Shown here: positions 1-6,226 of the stretch, piece by piece
Numbering within the stretch: position 1 is the first letter of the stretch
Layout: every line of letters starts with the position of its first letter
Assembly: GCA_040376605.1 (NCBI GenBank)
Contig: JBEIQI010000104.1
Location: 1 to 9,594 of the forward strand
DNA from: JANWKQ01 sp040376605
Lineage (GTDB): Bacteria; Bacteroidota; Bacteroidia; CAIKAF01
Direction of reading: 5' to 3'
DNA: 9,594 bases
Made by a program: the position numbers and the translations under genes
Notes under the pieces: model-generated
Told to the model about the DNA's origin: nothing
The model's database searches: none
Seen by the model: the letters and a program-made list of their open reading frames with translations, nothing else

Positions 1-182
1 CATTAAAAAATGGAGCATTGGGAGGGAAATTATTAGGTGCAGGAGGAGGAGGCTTTATGTTATTCTATTGCAAAAAAGATCAACAATCACAACTCATCAA
101 TGCATTAAGTAAGTTAAGAAGATTTCATTTTTCATTCGAAAACAAAGGTTCAACAATTATCTATTCGGATAAAAACGATTAA
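1..182 (+). CDS. GHMP-family sugar kinase, C-terminal fragment (heptose 7-phosphate kinase-like)
   Basis: This is a partial gene cut by the left edge of the window, read in the frame starting at base 3. Only about 59 residues remain. They begin with a glycine-rich stretch, GALGGKLLGAGGGGFMLF, which matches the C-terminal motif 3 of GHMP kinases (galactokinase, mevalonate kinase, heptose kinase). The ending, FHFSFENKGSTIIY, resembles the close of D-glycero-D-manno-heptose 7-phosphate kinases (HddA type), which phosphorylate a sugar phosphate at C1 on the way to nucleotide-activated heptose for surface glycans. The substrate is inferred from the tail only and could be another sugar such as fucose. 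The stop TAA (180-182) shares three bases with the stop of the opposing gene in the tetramer TTAA at 179-182. Confidence 0.8.
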   Translation, partial: LKNGALGGKLLGAGGGGFMLFYCKKDQQSQLINALSKLRRFHFSFENKGSTIIYSDKND

Positions 183-1705
183 TCTTTTGGGGCATTAATC
201 AGGATTAAAGCCTTGTCCATTACAATATCATTACCCTCAATTAAATCCTTGATACTCGGAACTACAATATATTGTGGATACAATTCGTGATTTTGCTGAT
301 AAGTAATATCATAATTGATCCAATTATGGGGCACCTTTATTTTAGAATTACTATTTGGTAAGGTAAATGTAGTGTAAGTATAACCAGCATTTCCAAACTC
401 ACCACCACCCGAAGGAGATCCAATTAAAATGGCATTCGAACGATGTTTTAACTGTGAAGCTAAATAGGAAGCAGCCGATAACGTATGTTCATTAATTAAA
501 ATATATAGTTTGCCATTAAAGTTATAATGTTTCCTTGGCTCTATAAAAGATTTCCAAATCCATTTTCCCTTTTTAATATCATAAGTACCTTTATCAAATA
601 AGGTAAAATATAAAATCCCACCTATTCTTTGTAAAAATCCGGTTTCGTCATAATAATCGAATTCTTTGGTTTGGACTGGTGTTTCCAAGCTAAAGGATGA
701 TAAACTATCAATGATATAGGACAACAAATTATTGGCATTGTCCATACCACCTCCGTAATTATATCGCAGGTCAATAATTAAATTAGATATTGATTTTTCC
801 TGAATCATTTTAAAAGCATAATGATAATGCATTTGCTGTAGGCCATCAAAGTCATGAATGCTTAAATAAGCAATGGAATGATCTATAAATTTGAGTTTTA
901 TGTTTCTTTGCTTTGATAGATAATCATAAAGAAGCGTATCCTTTTTCAACAAATTTTCTTGAGGTTCATAAATGGCATTAACGGTATCAACCAACAAGTT
1001 GTTCTGGTTATCCAAGCATTCAATTCGATATAGGCTATCTTCGGGGAAATGTAAATCCAACAAAAAATTAAATTGAAAGGGTAGATTAATTAATCCCCGA
1101 ATAAAATCATCTTCTGGTCCATCACCACTTCTATAGGTTTTAATGCTATCCGCAATCTCCTTCATTGAATAGCCATTGATAGAAACCAATTTATTACCAG
1201 GCTGAATGGTTGAATCCTTGGAATAGTTTCTATACACAAAAAAATCATCATCAATCCATTTAACTTCAAGAGGAAGGTATTTATCCGAGAGGTAAAGAGC
1301 CTCTTTTTTTGAAACATTTCTTGCTAATACATTACTGTGAACACAATGCATATAATAAACAATTCTGCGTGCCGAATTTCTTAATGCATAGTAGTCAACA
1401 GTATCTTTAAAGGCAGAAATTTCTTTATCTACCAAATGATTGAATTCTGATTCAGTGGTATATGCAAAGGGTAACGGATGAATATTTTTTAATCCTTCCC
1501 TCAAATACTCTATATCTTGAACTGCTAGTTTCCGCAGATACTTGGTCCCTGATGATTGATTATATGCTGAACCAATTAAACAATATACCAACAGACCTAT
1601 AATGATTGTTTGGACATAATTGATTTTCGTTTTCTGTCTAATTGTATTCCCCACCAAGTTGAAATTGGAGTTATTATAAAAGTTGGAAGCATCCACTGCC
1701 ACCAT
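179..1705 (-). CDS. S41-family (C-terminal processing/tail-specific type) serine peptidase, membrane-anchored or exported
   Basis: The 508-residue product has a hydrophobic segment at about residues 31-48 (signal anchor or signal peptide), then an N-terminal helical region, a PDZ-like loop (IQPGNKLVSINGYS, 167-180) and a peptidase S41 core. Seen motifs are LIIDLRYNYGGG (309-320), ILINEHTLSAAS (402-413) with the probable nucleophile Ser410, and IGSPSGGG (428-435). The ending PSIKDLIEGNDIVMDKAL is typical of Bacteroidota S41 enzymes. The family cleaves proteins in the periplasm; the substrate here is unknown. The first ATG overlaps the preceding DUF2306 gene by 109 bp and puts about 30 residues before the hydrophobic segment. 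A GTG at 1652-1654 (residue 18) gives a shorter, more signal-peptide-like N terminus and may be the true start. It is probably co-transcribed with DUF2306, because no room for a separate promoter exists outside that gene. Confidence 0.85.
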   Translation of the reverse strand: MVAVDASNFYNNSNFNLVGNTIRQKTKINYVQTIIIGLLVYCLIGSAYNQSSGTKYLRKLAVQDIEYLREGLKNIHPLPFAYTTESEFNHLVDKEISAFKDTVDYYALRNSARRIVYYMHCVHSNVLARNVSKKEALYLSDKYLPLEVKWIDDDFFVYRNYSKDSTIQPGNKLVSINGYSMKEIADSIKTYRSGDGPEDDFIRGLINLPFQFNFLLDLHFPEDSLYRIECLDNQNNLLVDTVNAIYEPQENLLKKDTLLYDYLSKQRNIKLKFIDHSIAYLSIHDFDGLQQMHYHYAFKMIQEKSISNLIIDLRYNYGGGMDNANNLLSYIIDSLSSFSLETPVQTKEFDYYDETGFLQRIGGILYFTLFDKGTYDIKKGKWIWKSFIEPRKHYNFNGKLYILINEHTLSAASYLASQLKHRSNAILIGSPSGGGEFGNAGYTYTTFTLPNSNSKIKVPHNWINYDITYQQNHELYPQYIVVPSIKDLIEGNDIVMDKALILINAPKD

Positions 1706-2223
1706 TGTCCTCCTGTAAAAATAACATTTACTATGAATGCGGTAGTTGCGGCAGTATAACTTCCTGCCATTTTCCCAGCATGGGCCTTTATAATTGACAG
1801 AGGATGAAGGTTTTTACTTAAAAACATTCGAATATCAGTTAACCCCAACAAACACTGTAGTCCGCCGAAAAGAATTAAAACTATGGCACCAGTATAAATC
1901 ATATAAGCTCCGTTGGCCAAACCAATGATCCCTAATGGCAGCATCATCCATTTCAATTTCTGATACCTTTTAACCGTGGTTATAAACCCACCTAACAGAT
2001 TATGCAGAGTGAAAATGCCAATAAATAGAAAGAAAATTCTATTTGGGTGAAAAATACTCAACAAAATAGCCAAACTGGTGGCAATGGACATGAGTATAAA
2101 GTAAACCATTCCAATTTTTTTATGGATCCTATTTCCCTTTTTGGGAAGGATCATAACAATCGAACCCGATACCAGACCTAAGTACCCGGCAACAACATGA
2201 ATTAAGACAAGTGGAGACATCAT
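1597..2223 (-). CDS. DUF2306 family multi-pass membrane protein
   Basis: The 208-residue product is strongly hydrophobic with about six to seven predicted helices (roughly residues 5-26, 38-58, 62-83, 96-118, 112-128, 155-170 and 176-194). Features shared with DUF2306 proteins are an early helix with His9, a PKKGNRIHKKIG loop (27-38) between helices 1 and 2, and AHAGKMAGSYTAATTAF near residues 147-163 before the last helices. The function of this family is not established and I do not assign one. Two adjacent ATGs (2221-2223 and 2218-2220) can serve as start. An exact -7 element lies about 100 bp upstream. The 3' end overlaps the S41 peptidase gene, so the two probably form one transcript, with the LytTR regulator gene upstream on the same strand. 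Confidence 0.8.
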   Translation of the reverse strand: MMSPLVLIHVVAGYLGLVSGSIVMILPKKGNRIHKKIGMVYFILMSIATSLAILLSIFHPNRIFFLFIGIFTLHNLLGGFITTVKRYQKLKWMMLPLGIIGLANGAYMIYTGAIVLILFGGLQCLLGLTDIRMFLSKNLHPLSIIKAHAGKMAGSYTAATTAFIVNVIFTGGQWWQWMLPTFIITPISTWWGIQLDRKRKSIMSKQSL

Positions 2224-2324
2224 TTTAGTAGATTTTAGATTGCTTTAGTTAATAATACATTCCAATAATTAGCCTAAGAAGGCATTAATTAGAAGGCAAT
2301 ATTACCTCCAAATAAATACCGTCC

Positions 2325-2332
2325 CAAAGATA
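2325..2332 (-). promoter_or_regulatory. Candidate Bacteroidota -7 element for DUF2306-S41 transcript
   Basis: On the minus strand the bases read TATCTTTG, an exact match to the TAnnTTTG -7 consensus of Bacteroidota primary sigma factor promoters. It lies in the gap between the LytTR gene and DUF2306 and would give a leader of roughly 95 nt. No well-spaced -33 TTG is present: one TTG lies only 12 nt upstream and another 25 nt upstream. The promoter may therefore depend on an activator. Confidence 0.45.
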
Positions 2333-2348
2333 AGTGGCCTACAGCAAG

Positions 2349-2375
2349 GGTTTGGGGCAAATGGATAGGTTTGGG
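2349..2375 (-). repeat. 8-bp direct repeat (CCCAAACC) upstream of DUF2306 promoter, candidate operator
   Basis: On the minus strand CCCAAACC occurs at 2368-2375 and again at 2349-2356, 19 bp start to start. It ends 16 bp before the TATCTTTG -7 element. Pairs of short direct repeats about two helical turns apart are the usual binding pattern of LytTR-domain regulators, and a LytTR gene ends just upstream. The link is inference, because no consensus for this subfamily is known to me. Confidence 0.35.
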
Positions 2376-2391
2376 ATAAATGACAACCTAT
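2365..2391 (-). terminator. Possible weak hairpin at the 3' end of the LytTR gene
   Basis: A perfect 7-bp inverted repeat, ATAGGTT / AACCTAT (2365-2371 and 2385-2391, 13-nt spacer), spans the LytTR gene's stop codon and its downstream bases. No run of T follows on the minus strand, so an intrinsic terminator is doubtful. It partly overlaps the direct repeat CCCAAACC, so the two signals may be one element. Confidence 0.25.
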
Positions 2392-3269
2392 GAGGGGTGA
2401 ATGGAATGAATCTCTGAGATTTTTTTGCGGATTATTTCATTCAAACTTCGGGATACGGGCACCAATAATTCCAGCCTATCAAAATGTAATTTATATCCTT
2501 GAGAGTTACCCGAAACATGAATGACTTTTTTAAGATTTACTAGATAAGACCTATGGCAGCGAAATAAATTAGGTTCCAGTTTTAAGGACTTCTCGAGATT
2601 CTTAATGTTGTTACGCAACAACTTCATTTGAATTTGACCATTTAAACAATAATAAACCGCCACATAATTGTCCGCAGAAACGATTACATAAAGATCTTTC
2701 TCATGCATGGATATTTGATTCCGACCATTCTCAGCAACTAAAACCAACATATTATCCTGGCCTTGTTGATTATTATTATCACCATCAATTACCTTACTTA
2801 AGGTTTGGGCTTCTGCAAAATTTTTAGTTTGAAGTCGAGAATAACTAACGAGGGTTACTGTAATCACTGGAAAAATGCCAATTAGTAGAGTAATCCATTG
2901 AAAAGTAAGAAAACTGGTCCAATTTAGATTGAACATTTGTTGCCAATTAGAATACAATAAATTTAAAGTTCCAATTAACAGAACAGTCCATAAAGTCCAT
3001 AAAATTTCCTTCCAAACGGTCCATTTTTCTTCCTTAAACCAAGATTTAAAAATGGTTTCGATGATAATAGAGTTAGCGATAAGGACAGAACTGGTAATTA
3101 AACCATAGCCCATTAGCCTTAATACCTTATAGGACGATTGCCACATATTAATTCCGAACGGTTGAAATATGAGCAGGAAAAGAAACACAAATAGACCAAA
3201 CATAAATGCAGATAGCAGTTTACGCTTAAAATCTTTGCTTTTAGGATATGGTTTAGTTAGGATATACAT
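2388..3269 (-). CDS. Membrane-anchored LytTR-domain transcriptional regulator
   Basis: The 293-residue product has four predicted membrane helices in its N-terminal half (about 19-38, 50-71, 88-107 and 120-143). A polar linker rich in Asn and Gln (about 160-172) follows, then a LytTR DNA-binding domain from about 185 to 285. LytTR landmarks visible are LYVIVSADNYVAVYY (193-207), LFRCHRSYLVNLKKV (235-249) and VPVSRS (270-275). There is no receiver domain and no histidine kinase next to it, so this is not a standard two-component pair; the membrane part may sense a ligand or partner directly. It lies 164 bp upstream of DUF2306-S41 on the same strand, which makes that pair a natural candidate target. 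The start ATG at 3267-3269 leaves room for a promoter in the 137-bp gap before it. Confidence 0.88.
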   Translation of the reverse strand: MYILTKPYPKSKDFKRKLLSAFMFGLFVFLFLLIFQPFGINMWQSSYKVLRLMGYGLITSSVLIANSIIIETIFKSWFKEEKWTVWKEILWTLWTVLLIGTLNLLYSNWQQMFNLNWTSFLTFQWITLLIGIFPVITVTLVSYSRLQTKNFAEAQTLSKVIDGDNNNQQGQDNMLVLVAENGRNQISMHEKDLYVIVSADNYVAVYYCLNGQIQMKLLRNNIKNLEKSLKLEPNLFRCHRSYLVNLKKVIHVSGNSQGYKLHFDRLELLVPVSRSLNEIIRKKISEIHSIHPS

Positions 3270-3280
3270 AAATATCCAGA

Positions 3281-3311
3281 CAAATTAATAGAAATTCATT
3301 AGGAACATCAA
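3281..3311 (-). promoter_or_regulatory. Weak candidate promoter for the LytTR gene
   Basis: On the minus strand TTG (3309-3311) is followed after 21 nt by TAATTTG (3281-3287), one base short of TAnnTTTG. A start from it would leave a leader of only a few bases before the ATG at 3269. This is the best candidate seen in the gap between the decarboxylase and LytTR genes, but the match is imperfect. Confidence 0.2.
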
Positions 3312-3406
3312 GGACCCTGAACAAAAGTCAAATTTTGATGCAAAACTTTCAGATAATCGTTGAAAATCTCGAAAATTATCATCAAAAAAATGGATCTATC
3401 TAAGTA

Positions 3407-4810
3407 CTAATAACCTAGTATTTTTAGCATGCTCTTGTGGCTTTGCTCCTTACTAAACAGCTTGGTATAATATTCTCCATTCTCATCTAAATCAATAATA
3501 ACATGTTTGGGTGCAGGTATTAAACAATGTTGAATTCCCCCATAACCTCCTAACGACTCTTGATAAGCACCCGTATTAAAGAAACCCAAATACAATGGTT
3601 CATCATCTTCACGAACATATTTTGGTAAAAAAACCTGTCCAATATGTGATTCAGAGTTATAATAATCCTGACTATCACATGTTAATCCACCTAAGTTTAC
3701 TCGTTGATAATCCTTTTCCCAGTTATTTACTGCTAATAAAACAAAACGTTGGTTCATTCCCCAAGTATCTGGAAGTGTGGTAATGAAAGAACTATCAATC
3801 ATATACCAAATTTCCGTATCGTTTTGCTGCTTAATATCCAAAACACTATAAAGGGTAGCCCCACTTTCTGCCACAGTAAAGGATCCAAACTCGGTAAATA
3901 TATTGGGTTCGGCCACTCCTTGCTCCATACAATAGTTCTTTATATTCAGAATAATCTCATTAATTATATATTCATAATCGAAATCGAATGCCAATGAGTT
4001 TTTAATAGGTAAACCTCCGCCAATATTAAGAGAATCTAAGCTTGGGCAGATTTTTTTAAGTTCACAATATACCCCCAAGCACTTTTGTAATTCGCTCCAA
4101 TAATAAACGCTATCACGGATTCCTGTATTAATAAAGAAATGAAGCATTTTTACCTCAAACTTCGAATTATTCTCCAGTTTTTCTTTATAAAAAGGAACAA
4201 TATCCTTGTATCGAATACCCAAACGTGATGTATAAAACTCAAATTTAGGCTCTTCTTCTGAAGCAATTCGAATACCCAATTTCATTTTCGATGCATTACT
4301 TACATGCTGATCATAAAACTCCAACTCATTTTTGTTATCCAAAATGGGAATAATATTATTATGCCCTTTTTTGTGATAATCTACGATATATTGTTGGTAG
4401 GTTTCTCTTTTATACCCATTACAAATTATATACTTGTCTTTATCAATACTTTTATTCTTTATCAAGGCCTCAATAATCTCCATATCATAGGTTGAGGAGG
4501 TTTCAATATGAATATCATTCTTTAAAGCCTCTTCCAATACAAAGGAAAAATGAGAACTTTTGGTGCAATAACAATAAGTATAGCTTCCTTGATAATCAGC
4601 TTTTGCCATTGCTACTTTAAATAGTATTTTTGCCTTCTGGATTTGTTGAGAGATTTTGGGTAGATAGGTTATTTTTAACGGTGTACCATATTGCTTAATT
4701 ACCTCATTTAATGGTATTTCATGAAAATAAAGGTCACCATCTTCAACTCGAAAACCATCTTGTGGAAACTCAAAAGTTTGATTAATCAAATCCTCGTACG
4801 TTGTTTTCAT
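3407..4810 (-). CDS. speA: PLP-dependent arginine decarboxylase (fold III, short Bacteroidota form)
   Basis: The enzyme is predicted to convert arginine to agmatine and CO2, the entry to polyamine synthesis through agmatine, in the cytoplasm. The 467-residue protein is a fold-type III (alanine racemase-like) decarboxylase. Lys84 in YCTKSSHF is the likely PLP Schiff-base lysine. LNIGGGLP (261-268) forms the phosphate-binding glycine loop, TEFGS (306-310) holds the PLP-contacting Glu, and CDSQDYY (378-384) carries the catalytic Cys378. GAYQESLGGYGG (414-425) closes the PLP site with Tyr416. It is much shorter than the roughly 630-660 residue SpeA of E. coli, as is usual for Bacteroidota versions. 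Arginine specificity is inferred from overall likeness; a related diamine-acid substrate cannot be excluded. It is transcribed divergently from the arginase, with an exact -7 element 35 bp upstream of its ATG. Confidence 0.88.
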   Translation of the reverse strand: MKTTYEDLINQTFEFPQDGFRVEDGDLYFHEIPLNEVIKQYGTPLKITYLPKISQQIQKAKILFKVAMAKADYQGSYTYCYCTKSSHFSFVLEEALKNDIHIETSSTYDMEIIEALIKNKSIDKDKYIICNGYKRETYQQYIVDYHKKGHNNIIPILDNKNELEFYDQHVSNASKMKLGIRIASEEEPKFEFYTSRLGIRYKDIVPFYKEKLENNSKFEVKMLHFFINTGIRDSVYYWSELQKCLGVYCELKKICPSLDSLNIGGGLPIKNSLAFDFDYEYIINEIILNIKNYCMEQGVAEPNIFTEFGSFTVAESGATLYSVLDIKQQNDTEIWYMIDSSFITTLPDTWGMNQRFVLLAVNNWEKDYQRVNLGGLTCDSQDYYNSESHIGQVFLPKYVREDDEPLYLGFFNTGAYQESLGGYGGIQHCLIPAPKHVIIDLDENGEYYTKLFSKEQSHKSMLKILGY

Positions 4811-4839
4811 GCTGAGCGAATGTTATTTGAATGATTGAA

Positions 4840-4867
4840 TACCACAAAAATAGTAGAAAATGTGGTA
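4840..4867. promoter_or_regulatory. Perfect inverted repeat TACCACA-N14-TGTGGTA, candidate operator
   Basis: The arms lie at 4840-4846 and 4861-4867 with a 14-nt A-rich spacer, so the half-site centres are 21 bp apart, two helical turns on the same DNA face. The left arm overlaps the decarboxylase -7 element (4845-4852, minus strand) and the right arm falls between the -7 and -33 positions, the place where a repressor would block transcription. The binding protein is unknown. Confidence 0.5.
4845..4852 (-). promoter_or_regulatory. Candidate -7 element of the arginine decarboxylase promoter
   Basis: On the minus strand the bases read TATTTTTG, an exact TAnnTTTG match. Transcription would begin near 4838, giving a leader of about 28 nt before the ATG at 4808-4810. 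No clear TTG is present 19-21 nt upstream, so the -33 element is weak. Confidence 0.5.
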
Positions 4868-4897
4868 AAATGGACTCGAATAGACAATCTAACTCAC

Positions 4898-4930
4898 TTG
4901 GATTAATAATTTAACGTTAAACTAACTTAA
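4898..4930 (+). promoter_or_regulatory. Weak candidate promoter of arginase-argS
   Basis: TTG (4898-4900) is followed after 22 nt by TAACTTAA (4923-4930), which keeps the TAnnTT part of the -7 consensus but not its final TG. A start from it would give a very short leader before the ATG at 4940. The palindrome at 4910-4921 fills the spacer between the two boxes. Confidence 0.25.
4910..4921. promoter_or_regulatory. 12-bp perfect palindrome TTTAACGTTAAA upstream of arginase
   Basis: The 12 bases are an uninterrupted palindrome ending 18 bp before the arginase start codon, inside the likely promoter. Its sequence is unlike the decarboxylase-side inverted repeat, so a second regulator or a DNA-structure role is possible. 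AT-rich DNA yields palindromes easily, but the central CG makes this one less trivial. Confidence 0.35.
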
Positions 4931-4939
4931 TTAAAATAT

Positions 4940-6226
4940 ATGAAAGTAATCAAATTAATAGAAGTAAGGAGCGAGTTAGGAGCAGGAACCCGAGGTGCTA
5001 GCTTGGGAATTGATGCACTGAAATTAGCCTCCTTAGACTACGGATCCTATTATTTTGGCAAATTTAAAACCAAAGAGATTAGGGATACCAGCTATCTTTT
5101 ATATAAGAATCCTATCAGGGCCTATGCAAAGCGGATAAGAGGGGTTATCAAAATATTTAATAAGTTGGCCAATGCCGTTCAAACAGAAATTAAGGCAGGT
5201 AGGTTCCCAGTAGTGCTTAGCGGCGACCATAGCAGTGCCGGTGGAACCATTGCGGGTGTGAAAATGGCCTACCCTGATAAAAAAATCGGAGTAATTTGGA
5301 TTGATGCACATGCGGATCTGCATACTCCTTATACTACCCCTTCTGGTAATATTCATGGGATGCCATTGGCTTCAGCACTTGGTCTGGGCAATAAAATTGG
5401 AAGTAAAAACCCCGTAACGGGTGATACAATTCCATATTGGGAAATTTTAAAAAATCTAGGCGGTATTTGTCCCAAAATTACCCCAGATAGTTTGGTTTTT
5501 GTTGGATTAAGGGACCTCGAAAAAGAAGAAAAGGATTTCATCCAAAAAAACCATGTTAAGGTGGTAAAGGTTCCTGAGGTGCGCAAAGGGAAATTAAAAG
5601 AATTGGGAAATAAAATTTTACAAGACTATTTGGGACATTGCGATATTCTTTATGTATCATTTGATATTGACTCCTTAGACGCAAGTTTGGTTCCCGGTAC
5701 AGGTACTCCGGTTAAAAATGGTTTACAGGTAAATGAAACCACCAAGCTATTAAAGGAGATTCTCAAGGACCCACGTTTAGCTTGTTTTGAGGTCACAGAA
5801 ATTAACCCTCTTTTGGACAAAGAAAATCAAACGGCAGAAAGAATTTTTCCAATTTTCAGGGAGGCTATTAACACGATTGAAAAAAGCAAGAAAAAGGAAA
5901 TAAAAGTTGTCAAAAAAATTGAGAAGGCGGTTAAAAAAGTAATCAAAGGCAAAAAAGTGAACAAAATGCCAAGAGTTAGACCGGAATTACAAACTCCAAC
6001 ACCCCTTAAAATAAAACCTACTAAAAAGAAAGTGGCCGGAAGTCCTAAAAAACCAAAGGCAAAAACCAAAGTGGTGAAGAAAAAAACTACACCTGGTATA
6101 AAAGTTCTAAAACCCAAACCACGCCTTCAACTGCCTAAGAAGAAAAAACCAACTCCCAAAGCCAAACCAACTAAGAAAAAAACAATGGCTAAAAAACCAA
6201 TTAAAAGAACTCCAAAGAAAAAATAA
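4940..6226 (+). CDS. Arginase (ureohydrolase family) with a long Lys/Pro-rich C-terminal tail
   Basis: The enzyme is predicted to hydrolyse arginine to ornithine and urea with a two-manganese centre. Metal ligands are visible as His97 (SGDHSS), Asp122-His124-Asp126 (DAHAD), and Asp242 and Asp244 (SFDIDSLD). Glu287 in EVTEINP is the conserved active-site Glu. The loop YTTPSGNIHG (131-140) and GLRDLEKEE (189-197) match the guanidine/amino-acid-binding loops of arginases rather than agmatinases, which supports arginine as substrate. His128 stands where the rat enzyme has Asn130. The catalytic domain ends near residue 316, a usual arginase length. Residues 317-428 are an extra basic tail listed separately. 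The stop TAA is followed immediately by the ATG of arginyl-tRNA synthetase, so both are surely on one mRNA and probably translationally coupled. The only plausible start is the ATG at 4940. Confidence 0.9.
   Translation: MKVIKLIEVRSELGAGTRGASLGIDALKLASLDYGSYYFGKFKTKEIRDTSYLLYKNPIRAYAKRIRGVIKIFNKLANAVQTEIKAGRFPVVLSGDHSSAGGTIAGVKMAYPDKKIGVIWIDAHADLHTPYTTPSGNIHGMPLASALGLGNKIGSKNPVTGDTIPYWEILKNLGGICPKITPDSLVFVGLRDLEKEEKDFIQKNHVKVVKVPEVRKGKLKELGNKILQDYLGHCDILYVSFDIDSLDASLVPGTGTPVKNGLQVNETTKLLKEILKDPRLACFEVTEINPLLDKENQTAERIFPIFREAINTIEKSKKKEIKVVKKIEKAVKKVIKGKKVNKMPRVRPELQTPTPLKIKPTKKKVAGSPKKPKAKTKVVKKKTTPGIKVLKPKPRLQLPKKKKPTPKAKPTKKKTMAKKPIKRTPKKK
5888..6223 (+). other. Histone-H1-like Lys/Pro-rich tail of the arginase (residues 317-428)
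   Basis: About 112 residues follow the catalytic domain in frame. My count gives 44 lysines, 4 arginines and about 16 prolines against only 2-3 acidic residues. Short units such as PKAKPTKKK, PTKKK and PKKK recur. The composition resembles the AlgP/HupN/histone H1-type basic tails that bind DNA or RNA non-specifically. The first part (about 317-341) could still form a helix rich in Lys and Val; the rest should be disordered. The DNA is very A-rich, with A7 runs at 6080-6086 and 6176-6182. No function is known for such a tail on an arginase as far as I can say. Confidence 0.8.

Noticed and set aside
3352..3380. Inverted repeat GATAAT-N17-ATTATC after the decarboxylase gene
   Set aside because: Only six AT-rich pairs with a long loop and no following T run on the minus strand, so it is expected by chance and is not a convincing terminator.
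3595..4495. Three short plus-strand open frames
   Set aside because: They lie antisense to the conserved arginine decarboxylase and have no protein-like features of their own.
5827..6117. Phe/Leu-rich open frame on the minus strand that looks like a membrane protein
   Set aside because: It is the reverse complement of the Lys codons (AAA/AAG giving TTT/CTT) of the arginase tail, so its hydrophobicity is an artefact.
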